From Granulicella sp. L60 (GTDB taxonomy: Bacteria; Acidobacteriota; Terriglobia; Terriglobales; Acidobacteriaceae), in assembly GCF_009765825.1 (NCBI RefSeq), contig NZ_LMUR01000022.1, positions 532,122 to 571,561 on the forward strand: DNA of 39,440 nucleotides, in the 5' to 3' direction. How positions within the stretch are numbered: position 1 is the first letter of the stretch; the number at the start of each line of letters is the position of its first letter. A program made the position numbers and the translations under genes. Below are positions 23,750 through 29,730 of this stretch, piece after piece. The notes beneath the pieces were generated by a model that ran no database searches, was not told the origin of the DNA, and was given only the letters and a program-made list of their open reading frames with translations.

Positions 23750-24385
23750 TTACAAAAGTCCTTTTGTGCTCGGCAGCATCTCGCGCATTCGCTCATCTCG
23801 CGAACAGGCGCCGCGCAACGCTCGCGCAAATGCTTTAAAGATTGCCTCGATCTTGTGATGATTGCTTCGCCCATACATCGTCTTCACATGAACATTCGCT
23901 TTGGCTCCGCGGGCAAAGCCATCAAAGAAGTCGGCTAGCAGCTCACTCTGAAAGTCTCCTACGAGTCGAACCTTTACCTTGTCATCGACCACATAAGAGA
24001 CACGTCCGCTCAAATCGACCGCAGCCACGGCCAGGGTCTCATCCATGGCCATCACGAAGTATCCGGCCCGCATAATGCCTTTCTTGTCTCCCAGAGCTTT
24101 ATGGAACGCCTCGCCCAGTGCGATCCCTACATCCTCGACGGTATGGTGTTGATCGATGTCGAGGTCTCCGGTGCACTTCAGCGTCAGATCGAATCCACCA
24201 TGCCTCGTAAACAACTCCAGCATATGATCGAAAAAACGAATCCCTGTTGTTATCTTGTAGAGACCTTGTCCGTCGATAACAAGCTTCAAGGCGATCTGCG
24301 TCTCCGTCGTATCTCGCTTGATTATTCCGGTGCGTGTTCGGAGAGTTGCTGTCTTCTTCAATGTCATCATACCGTCGCGCTCCAT
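23750..24385 (-). CDS. hisB: Imidazoleglycerol-phosphate dehydratase
   Basis: Dehydrates IGP to imidazole-acetol phosphate using two Mn2+ ions. The duplicated metal-binding motifs are present: RFFDHMLELFTRHGGFDL, DIDQHHTVEDVGIALGEAFH, then VMAMDETLAVAAVDLSGR and GRSNHHKIEAIFKAFARAL. It is monofunctional: the histidinol-phosphatase domain of the enterobacterial fusion is absent. Several in-frame Mets precede the family region. The ATG at 24385 is chosen because AGGAGA stands five bases before it, giving 211 aa and a 19-bp overlap with hisC. ATGs at 24370 and 24367, which overlap the hisC stop, are alternatives. The longest reading, from 24475, lies deep inside hisC and is rejected. Confidence 0.95.
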   Translation of the reverse strand: MERDGMMTLKKTATLRTRTGIIKRDTTETQIALKLVIDGQGLYKITTGIRFFDHMLELFTRHGGFDLTLKCTGDLDIDQHHTVEDVGIALGEAFHKALGDKKGIMRAGYFVMAMDETLAVAAVDLSGRVSYVVDDKVKVRLVGDFQSELLADFFDGFARGAKANVHVKTMYGRSNHHKIEAIFKAFARALRGACSRDERMREMLPSTKGLL

Positions 24386-25470
24386 CCGATCTCCTGGAGT
24401 GAAATCTTCAGCGCAGCGAGACCCTGCGTCACATGGTGCTCCAGGCCGATGGTGATGCGTACAAAACCGTCGCACCCAGGATCAGCTGACCGATCCCGCA
24501 AAAGCACGCCCTGGTTATGCATCGCCTTCACGAGGTCTTTATGCTTTGAGCCGATGTTCATAAGCACGAAGTTTGCGTGGCTTCGAAAGAAAGGGACTCC
24601 CAACTCGCGCAGACCGTCCATCAGCCGTTCGCGGCCGATGCGCACCTGTTCCACGTACCACGAGAGATATGTTTCGTCCGTAATCGCGGCGGGTAGACAA
24701 CTGAGAGCAACGCCGTTGACGTTGTATGGCGAGCACACCTTCCTCACGTACTTCAGCAGGTCAGCGTTTCCTGCGAGCATTCCAATCCGAAGATTGGCGA
24801 GCCCATATGCCTTGGAAAATGTCCGAGCAATAACGAGATTCGGTACAAGCGCCAGGTCACCCATGATTGAAGTCCCATCGAAGTGGTAATACGCTTCATC
24901 CACCATTAGAACTGCCTGAGGCGCGGCAGCAGCAATAGCGAGCAAGTGCTCTCGGTCCACAATGGCACCCGTAGGATTATTCGGCGAAGCCACAATGATC
25001 AGCTTTGTCTTCTCAGTAATGGATGCCATGAAACGTTCGAATGGAAACTCCAGCGTCTCATCGGCCTGTACCTTCCTCAGATGCAAAGTCATCATCTGCA
25101 CGCTTACGTCATACATGAAGAATGTTGGCGTCGAGATCAGAGCCTCGTCGTCAGGATCCAGAAAGGCCGCGCACATGAGGTGGATTGCTTCATCCACGCC
25201 ATTCGTTAGCAACACCTGCTGGGCCTGCAGTCCGAAGTGTTCGGCAACGATTCGCTCGACCGGCTCCCGCTCGGGATATCTGGTCAGGTCGTCCGCAGTG
25301 ATTGTGTGTAGCCTCTCCATCACACGGGGTGAAGGCGAGAAGGTATTTTCGTTGAAGTCCAACCTCAGAGCGTCTCGTCCCGCAAGTGGAGGATGATACT
25401 CCGGCATATCCAGAACCGCTTTGCGCGGTTGCACAACTTTTTCTTTTGCGGCCATATTAGCAATCTTCAT
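24367..25470 (-). CDS. hisC: Histidinol-phosphate aminotransferase
   Basis: PLP enzyme that transaminates imidazole-acetol phosphate with glutamate. The 367-aa fold-type I aminotransferase has LDFNENTFSPSPRV at the substrate entry, SPNNPTGAIVDREHL, VLMVDEAYYHFDG (PLP-ring Asp and Tyr), and RTFSKAYGLANLRIGML with the Schiff-base Lys220. A conserved C-terminal Arg is in DGFVRITIG. It begins inside the last codons of hisD (25467-25470) by a 4-bp ATGA-type overlap and overlaps hisB at its 3' end, so translation of hisD, hisC and hisB is probably coupled. Confidence 0.96.
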   Translation of the reverse strand: MKIANMAAKEKVVQPRKAVLDMPEYHPPLAGRDALRLDFNENTFSPSPRVMERLHTITADDLTRYPEREPVERIVAEHFGLQAQQVLLTNGVDEAIHLMCAAFLDPDDEALISTPTFFMYDVSVQMMTLHLRKVQADETLEFPFERFMASITEKTKLIIVASPNNPTGAIVDREHLLAIAAAAPQAVLMVDEAYYHFDGTSIMGDLALVPNLVIARTFSKAYGLANLRIGMLAGNADLLKYVRKVCSPYNVNGVALSCLPAAITDETYLSWYVEQVRIGRERLMDGLRELGVPFFRSHANFVLMNIGSKHKDLVKAMHNQGVLLRDRSADPGCDGFVRITIGLEHHVTQGLAALKISLQEIGWSATV

Positions 25471-26726
25471 CTTGTCTTCACTCGTACGCTTTCTGCGTGT
25501 CCCATGAGCCCTTCGGCTTCAGCCAATGCGATTGCATGTGGGCCCATCTGCTTTAGCCCTTGACGCGTGTACTGTTGCACCGTAATCACTTTCACAAAGT
25601 CCATTACGCTGAGGCCGCCACGAACGCGTCCCACACGCCCGGTTGGGAGCACATGGTTTGGTCCAGTGACGTAATCTCCCATCGACTGAGGCGCATACTC
25701 GCCGACGAAGACGGATCCTGCATTGCGAATCCACTTTAGATCCTTCGGAGAGTCTACTGTTAGATGCTCCGGTGCCAACCGGTTTGTCAGCTGCTGAGCC
25801 TCGCGCACTGTGGCAGTTACAAATATGCATCCCTGCGTCGATAGGGATTTTTTCGCGATTGAATTATGCCGCATCCGGGCCTTTATCTCGGTTGCGACGT
25901 CTTTTGCCAGGGATTCATTGCTCGTAATGAGCACAGCTAGGGTATCTGGATCGTGCTCCGCTTGGGCGACGAGATCTGCAGCGATTCCTGGCGCATGTCC
26001 AGTTTCGGATGTGACTACAATTTCGGTAGGGCCAGCAGTCATATCGATCCCACAGTGGCCGGAGACCACAACCTTTGCCGCCGTTACGTAGAGATTTCCA
26101 GGCCCCACGATCTTATCGACAGGTTGGATCGTAGAGGTTCCGTAGGCCATGGCGCCGATCGCCTGGGCGCCTCCCACACGGTAAAACTCATTCACTCCAG
26201 CCAACCAGGCCGCGGCCATCGTCTCTCTTGCGGGCTTTGGGGAACATACTACAATTCGCTCAACTCCGGCCACCTGCGCAGGCGTTACCGTCATAAGCAG
26301 TGTCGATGGCAAAGGATATCGTCCTCCCGGCACGTAACAGCCTACGCTGCCAAGCGGGCGAACAATCTGCCCGGCCTTTACGCCTGCTGCGGGAGAGATC
26401 ATCCATTCTTGCGGCATCTGCGCCTCGGCGAAGGCAAGGATGTTGCCGCGTGCGACCATCATTGCAGCTTGCAGCTCGGGTTTCGTCGAATTCCAGGCGG
26501 CCTTCATCTCTTCGCGAGAGATCTGGAGAGGCTGCTCTGTGGTCAGGCCGTCGAACTGATTCGCATACTTGCGTAGTGCTCGGTCGCCAGTCTTGCGCAC
26601 ATCGGCGAGAATCCGGCTCACGACCGGTTCTACACGCGCGGTATTGACTGCGCCACGCCGCTCCAGTGTATCAATCAGTGCATACGCTGCGGCTTTGCTT
26701 CGACCAAATGTTCTTACAAGCTTCAT
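25467..26726 (-). CDS. hisD: Histidinol dehydrogenase
   Basis: Zinc- and NAD-dependent four-electron oxidation of L-histidinol to L-histidine, the last step of the pathway. The 419-aa protein has CYVPGGRYPLPSTLLMTVTP, RVGGAQAIGAMAYGT, VDKIVGPGNLYVTAAK, MTAGPTEIVV, DLVAQAEHDPDTLAVLIT (metal- and substrate-binding Gln and His), NRLAPEHLTVDS with the catalytic Glu-His pair, and MGDYVTGPNHVLPTGRVGR. All are diagnostic. It is separated from hisG by 60 bp with no obvious terminator and overlaps hisC by 4 bp. Confidence 0.96.
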   Translation of the reverse strand: MKLVRTFGRSKAAAYALIDTLERRGAVNTARVEPVVSRILADVRKTGDRALRKYANQFDGLTTEQPLQISREEMKAAWNSTKPELQAAMMVARGNILAFAEAQMPQEWMISPAAGVKAGQIVRPLGSVGCYVPGGRYPLPSTLLMTVTPAQVAGVERIVVCSPKPARETMAAAWLAGVNEFYRVGGAQAIGAMAYGTSTIQPVDKIVGPGNLYVTAAKVVVSGHCGIDMTAGPTEIVVTSETGHAPGIAADLVAQAEHDPDTLAVLITSNESLAKDVATEIKARMRHNSIAKKSLSTQGCIFVTATVREAQQLTNRLAPEHLTVDSPKDLKWIRNAGSVFVGEYAPQSMGDYVTGPNHVLPTGRVGRVRGGLSVMDFVKVITVQQYTRQGLKQMGPHAIALAEAEGLMGHAESVRVKTR

Positions 26727-26786
26727 CGATAGGACACCTGAACAGACATCTCCTGGACTTCGGTCTGGCTTTGTACGACTGCCAGT

Positions 26787-27668
26787 CTAGAGGACCACCT
26801 TGCTAAGCGGATACTCGACTATGCCGGTTGCGCCTGCCATCTTGAGCTTTGGGATTACGTCGCGCACGAGGGCTTCATCCAAAATAGTATTCAGTGCGAC
26901 CCATTCTGTGTCGCTTAGCTGCGATACGGTGGGGGAGTTCAGCGCGGGCAGGACACTAATAACAGATGACAGATCCGACTTGCGTGTATTCAGCATGAGC
27001 CCGACGCGTCCCTGGGCAGCGATCGCCGCGTTAAGCATCAATGAGATGTTGTCGATCTTCTCCCGCTTCCAGGCGTCCTTGTAAGCGGTCTTGTTCGCGA
27101 TTAGCTGGGTCTCGCTCTCCATTAGCGTCTCGATGATGCGAAGTCGATTCGCACGCAGGCTTGATCCTGTCTCGGTCACCTCGACGATTGCGTCGGCCAG
27201 CGTCGGCGGCTTTACCTCGGTCGCGCCCCAGCTGAACTCTACGGTCACTGGAATATTCTTGCTGGCAAAGTACCGCTTCGTAAACTCAACCAGCTCGGTG
27301 GCGATGATCTTGCCTGCAAGATCCTCTGGCTTTTCAAACGGGGAGTCCTCCGGAACCGCCAGCACCCACTTGACCTTCTGACGGCTTTGCTTGGAGTAGG
27401 TAAGGCTGGTCACATACTCCACGTCGGTCTGGTTCTCCATCACCCAGTCGTTGCCGGTCAATCCGGCATCGAGCGCGCCGTGTTCGACGTACCGAGCCAT
27501 CTCCTGTGCGCGTACCAGCATGCAGTCGATCTCTATGTCATCTATAGACGGAAAGTAGCTGCGTCCATTCGCGAAGATTCTCCAGCCTGCTCGTTCGAAG
27601 AGCGCGATGGTTGCATCCTGCAGACTTCCCTTGGGGATTCCCAGCTTCAGCTTCCTGGTCTCGCTCAC
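26787..27668 (-). CDS. hisG: ATP phosphoribosyltransferase, long form
   Basis: Commits PRPP and ATP to histidine synthesis and is the usual feedback-controlled step. At 293 aa it is the long HisG type with a C-terminal regulatory ACT-like domain (about residues 215-293), so no HisZ partner is needed. Seen: LGIPKGSLQDATIALFERAG, a DIEIDCMLVRAQEMARYVE segment, GALDAGLTGNDWVMEN, ATELVEFTKRYFASKNIPV, and the PRPP loop region DAIVEVTETGSSLRANRLRI. The C-terminal part from VGLMLNTRKSDLSSVI onward matches the histidine-binding domain. The start overlaps the stop of hisI by 4 bp. Confidence 0.96.
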   Translation of the reverse strand: MSETRKLKLGIPKGSLQDATIALFERAGWRIFANGRSYFPSIDDIEIDCMLVRAQEMARYVEHGALDAGLTGNDWVMENQTDVEYVTSLTYSKQSRQKVKWVLAVPEDSPFEKPEDLAGKIIATELVEFTKRYFASKNIPVTVEFSWGATEVKPPTLADAIVEVTETGSSLRANRLRIIETLMESETQLIANKTAYKDAWKREKIDNISLMLNAAIAAQGRVGLMLNTRKSDLSSVISVLPALNSPTVSQLSDTEWVALNTILDEALVRDVIPKLKMAGATGIVEYPLSKVVL

Positions 27669-28006
27669 TTTGCCTCCATGTCAATGTTCTTCGTGAAACA
27701 GCTAACTGTGCCTTCGTGACAGACGAGGCCGTCGCCCTCTACCTTCACCTTGAACAAGAGCGCGTCGTTATCGCAGTCGGTGGAGGCTTCGATGACCCGC
27801 AGGCGGTTGCCGCTGGTCTCTCCCTTCATCCACAGCTTCTGGCGCGTGCGGCTCCAGAAGGTAACGAAGCCAGTCTCAAGGGTCTTGGCGTAGCTGACTT
27901 CGTTCAGAAAACCCAGCATCAGGATCTCGCCGGTCTTCGCATCCTGAACCATGCCGGGAACCAGTCCGTCCATCTTGGCAAAGTCGATCTTTACTGCGTC
28001 GGTCAT
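27665..28006 (-). CDS. hisI: Phosphoribosyl-AMP cyclohydrolase
   Basis: Opens the adenine ring of phosphoribosyl-AMP, step three of the pathway. The 113-aa stand-alone domain has the Zn and Mg ligands of the family in EASTDCDNDALLFKV and VCHEGTVSCF, and the segment VTFWSRTRQKLWMKGETSGN. No HisE (phosphoribosyl-ATP pyrophosphatase) domain is fused to it, and none is encoded elsewhere in the window. It is the first structural gene after the leader/attenuator and overlaps hisG by 4 bp. The ATG follows GAGAG with an eight-base spacer. Having hisI first is unlike the enterobacterial hisGDCBHAFI order. Confidence 0.96.
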   Translation of the reverse strand: MTDAVKIDFAKMDGLVPGMVQDAKTGEILMLGFLNEVSYAKTLETGFVTFWSRTRQKLWMKGETSGNRLRVIEASTDCDNDALLFKVKVEGDGLVCHEGTVSCFTKNIDMEAK

Positions 28007-28049
28007 TTTCGCGTCTCTCAGGTTGAAGGTTTCGGTTGGTGGTTAGACA

Positions 28050-28090
28050 AGAAAAAGGCCCGCTCGCGGTATGCGCGTCAGCGGGCCTTT
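28050..28090 (-). terminator. his attenuator: intrinsic terminator between hisL and hisI
   Basis: On the minus strand AAAGGCCCGCT (28090-28080) and AGCGGGCCTTT (28064-28054) form a perfect 11-bp stem with a 15-base loop. The loop can close further with CGCG/CGCG. TTTTTC follows, counted from within the 3' arm (28055-28050). It begins 21 bp after the hisL stop and ends 43 bp before the hisI ATG, where no gene has just ended other than the leader. The 5' arm and loop can instead pair with leader codons 16-21: CCGC (28084-28081) with GCGG (28138-28135), and ACGCGC (28078-28073) with GCGTGT (28148-28143). That makes a 4+6-bp antiterminator. Confidence 0.85.
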
Positions 28091-28111
28091 CGAGATCCTA
28101 AGTGAGCTTTG

Positions 28112-28195
28112 TTACTTCGCTACACCGGACACAGCCGCCAAAACACGCTTCGCGTGATGATGATGGTGTCCGTGATGGAGGTGCAGGGTGCTCAT
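28112..28195 (-). CDS. hisL: his operon leader peptide
   Basis: A 27-codon ORF starting ATG at 28195 and stopping with TAA at 28112-28114. After MSTL it has eight His codons within residues 5-14 (HLHHGHHHHH), four CAC and four CAT, then an ordinary tail ending SGVAK. Such a His run before a terminator and the first his gene is the hallmark of ribosome-mediated attenuation: scarce His-tRNA stalls the ribosome and prevents the terminator from forming. CACGC (28156-28152, in the last His and Ala codons) can also form a 5-bp hairpin with GCGTG (28148-28144), giving the protector 1:2 structure. GGGAG abuts the ATG too closely for a normal Shine-Dalgarno, and the promoter places the mRNA 5' end at about 28197-28198. 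Initiation is therefore probably leaderless. Confidence 0.88.
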   Translation of the reverse strand: MSTLHLHHGHHHHHAKRVLAAVSGVAK

Positions 28196-28204
28196 CTCCC
28201 ATTC

Positions 28205-28233
28205 AGAGTAGCTTTCGAGTCTGGAGAAGTCAA
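28205..28233 (-). promoter_or_regulatory. his operon promoter
   Basis: On the minus strand TTGACT (28233-28228), a 17-base spacer, then TACTCT (28210-28205). The -35 matches the sigma-70 consensus TTGACA at 5 of 6 positions and the -10 matches at 3 of 6, including the key A2 and T6. Counting about seven bases on gives a start at the purines 28198 or 28197, two or three bases before the hisL ATG at 28195. Divergent from the gene at 28357. Confidence 0.65.
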
Positions 28234-28356
28234 CCTTGGAGGGGGCGAGGCGAAATCTTTCATCGAGAGTTCAACTATGAACTTGTTCATTGACGCGCCT
28301 GCCATGCTCTCGTACTCTTCGGCAGTAAAGCATTCATCCATAAAGGAGATCTGTCG

Positions 28357-28668
28357 ATGCTCAATCTTCGTTCTAAAGTTCTTGCGCTGGCGCTTCTATT
28401 CGCCTTCGTCCCGGCGTTCACCACGGTGGGAGCTGCGGCTCAGACGGCCAAACCGGCTGCATCTGCTGCGAGTCCACTCGATATCAATAGTGCGACCGCG
28501 GATCAGATCAAGGCGCTTCCGGGTATCGGGGATGCGTATACGAAACGCATCATCGACGGCCGGCCTTACACGGCGAAGAACCAACTGTTGACCCGCGGCA
28601 TTCTTCCGCAGAAGACCTACGACGGCATCAAGGGCCAGATCGTGGCGACGCGCGCTGCTAAGAAGTAA
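28357..28668 (+). CDS. Secreted ComEA-like helix-hairpin-helix protein
   Basis: A 103-aa protein with a Sec signal peptide (residues 1-28, cleavage near AAAQ). An Ala-rich linker follows, then one helix-hairpin-helix domain: LDINSATADQIKALPGIGDA with the GIG hairpin, then RIIDGRPYTAKNQLLTRGIL. This is the layout of the DNA-binding end of ComEA and of many small periplasmic relatives. In ComEA the domain binds DNA taken up during transformation, but this protein lacks a membrane anchor and no com genes are adjacent, so a competence role is not shown. AAAGGAGA is 7-8 bases before the ATG. Its stop precedes the repeat cassette at 28721. Confidence 0.85.
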   Translation: MLNLRSKVLALALLFAFVPAFTTVGAAAQTAKPAASAASPLDINSATADQIKALPGIGDAYTKRIIDGRPYTAKNQLLTRGILPQKTYDGIKGQIVATRAAKK

Positions 28669-28720
28669 AGTATGCGTCTCGACCTTTCGTGCTCCCTGGC
28701 AGATCGGAGCTAGTCCAATT

Positions 28721-28930
28721 ACCTACCCCCTCGGGGTACTTTTGCGTAAAGTCTTGCAACTGGATACTTTAGGTGTAGTTCTCAAATGCTTATTTCTGCA
28801 AAGTATTCATTCTAGATACTTTGCGGGTAAAGTGTTCCATATAAAAGAGATAAGGCCAGGACAGCTATTGTCCCGGCCTTATCTCTTCTAATTCCTATTT
28901 CAAGTATATCGGGTTGGGTATAACTACTGT
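28721..28930 (+). repeat. Composite intergenic repeat, copy A
   Basis: Fills the middle of the 395-bp gap 28669-29063. Modules in order are: palindrome TACCCC-CTC-GGGGTA (28724-28738); an AT-rich stretch with TAAAGTCTT; a 35-bp block at 28797-28831 ending TTTGCGGGTAAA; a long hairpin (28845-28887); and CTATTTCAAGTATATCGG continuing GTTGGGTATAACTA (about 28895-28926). Copy B at 34911-35118 has the same modules in the same order and nearly the same total length. The 35-bp blocks align without gaps, 27 of 35 identical by my count. Bases 28931-29063 hold nothing recognisable. Confidence 0.75.
28845..28887. terminator. Long bidirectional terminator-like hairpin
   Basis: AAGAGATAAGGCC (28845-28857) pairs with GGCCTTATCTCTT (28875-28887). 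After one A/C mismatch, GGACA (28859-28863) pairs with TGTCC (28869-28873) around the loop GCTAT, an 18-bp stem in all. On the minus strand a TTTTATAT tract follows, suiting the end of the lipoprotein transcript. The plus-strand tail is less T-rich. Confidence 0.75.
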
Positions 28931-29063
28931 GCAATGCGGAAGGGCTGCGGATGGAAGGTGTAAGCCATTTATTATGTTCGGCTTAAAGGGCTTATTCAAA
29001 AATGGTTTCGATGTAGGGTCTTGACAGACGGATTAGACGGTTTTTGTGCACTTGACCGACAGA

Positions 29064-29378
29064 TCAGGAACGGCTGTGCGGCAGAGGGAAGGACTGTAGA
29101 TGGCCCATCTGGACTTCGCCGTATTCGAGCCTGCGGGGGGAGGGTGGGTGCCGAAGAGCGGGGATCTGTCTCGCATCAAGGGTCTTATGGGCGGAGAAGA
29201 AGCCGTTATCCGTCGAACTATCGACTGAATAGGCGGGCATGGGCTTGGTGTAGTTACTTGCCGAGTGTGTCGGTGCGGCGCTGCAACCCGAGATCAAGCC
29301 AGCGATGAGTCCGGCGAGGCCAAGGGAGGCGAGTTTGAAGAGGCGGCGTGTGGTGCGAGAGGCAGGCAGAGAGGGCAT
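29064..29378 (-). CDS. Small predicted lipoprotein, hypothetical
   Basis: From the ATG at 29378 (GGAG eight bases upstream) the product has 104 residues. A basic N-terminus (MPSLPASRTTRRLFK) precedes a hydrophobic stretch LASLGLAGLIAGLISGC, whose LISGC is a good lipobox for signal peptidase II. The remainder (about 70 residues, Ser/Pro/His-rich) has no family I recognise and is probably unstructured. An ATG at 29402 lacks a ribosome site. The gene lies alone between repeat-bearing gaps, and the hairpin at 28845-28887 could end its transcript. The strong start and lipobox argue that it is real, but conservation is untested. Confidence 0.55.
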   Translation of the reverse strand: MPSLPASRTTRRLFKLASLGLAGLIAGLISGCSAAPTHSASNYTKPMPAYSVDSSTDNGFFSAHKTLDARQIPALRHPPSPRRLEYGEVQMGHLQSFPLPHSRS

Positions 29379-29589
29379 GAGCAAGGCTCCAAGTTGATGC
29401 ATGAATTGAAGGAAGAGTAGCGGGAGGCATCCAGGGCGACAATGCCACCATCAGGGTACGTGGGAGCGGGTATTCCTCATCGATTTGGTTATCGGCGTGT
29501 TTGAGCTTCTGAGATAGGAGTGTCCGGGAATCGTCCGGGAATGAGGACCGGCCATTTTCATTGCCAGAGGCAGAATGATCGTCTTTTTA

Positions 29590-29634
29590 AATCTATAAAG
29601 TGGGTTAGATTTTTGAATCTATAGAGTGGGCTAG
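29590..29634 (+). repeat. Tandem 19-bp direct repeat upstream of dnaK
   Basis: AATCTATAAAGTGGGTTAG (29590-29608) and AATCTATAGAGTGGGCTAG (29616-29634) match at 17 of 19 positions with a 26-bp period, just upstream of the dnaK -35 box. Similar wording (TTCTAAATGGGTTAGG) occurs in repeat copy B at about 35027. The rest of the 352-bp gap (29379-29730) carries the dnaK control region and the start of the divergent lipoprotein gene. Confidence 0.6.
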
Positions 29635-29646
29635 GCCATCAGAATA

Positions 29647-29667
29647 GTTGACAGTAAGTGACTCAAG
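29647..29667. promoter_or_regulatory. dnaK promoter -35 box overlapped by a HAIR-like HspR operator
   Basis: TTGACA at 29648-29653 is a perfect -35 box. The best -10 at 18-base spacing is the weak GATTCT (29672-29677). The 21-bp window GTTGACA-N7-ACTCAAG (29647-29667) matches the HspR operator HAIR (CTTGAGT-N7-ACTCAAG) fully in the right half and at 4 of 7 positions in the left, keeping the symmetric core TTGA-N11-TCAA. A further half-site-like GAGTCAAG is at 29683-29690. HspR is encoded in this window at 37910, so repression of dnaK by HspR is a sound inference. Confidence 0.6.
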
Positions 29668-29730
29668 GTGAGATTCTTGGGCGAGTCAAGAGATTCAGGT
29701 GGGCCGCGGGCCCGGAATGGGGATTAGAAG

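Noticed and set aside
28109..28591. A 160-codon plus-strand ORF starting in the his leader
   Set aside because: It is the antisense of hisL (its Met/Val run is the complement of the His codons) and then runs out of frame through the ComEA-like gene.
29676..29690. CTTG-N7-CAAG as a second full HAIR site
   Set aside because: The half-sites are too close: the whole palindrome is 15 bp, whereas HAIR spans 21 bp with a TTGA-N11-TCAA core. At best it is a half-site.
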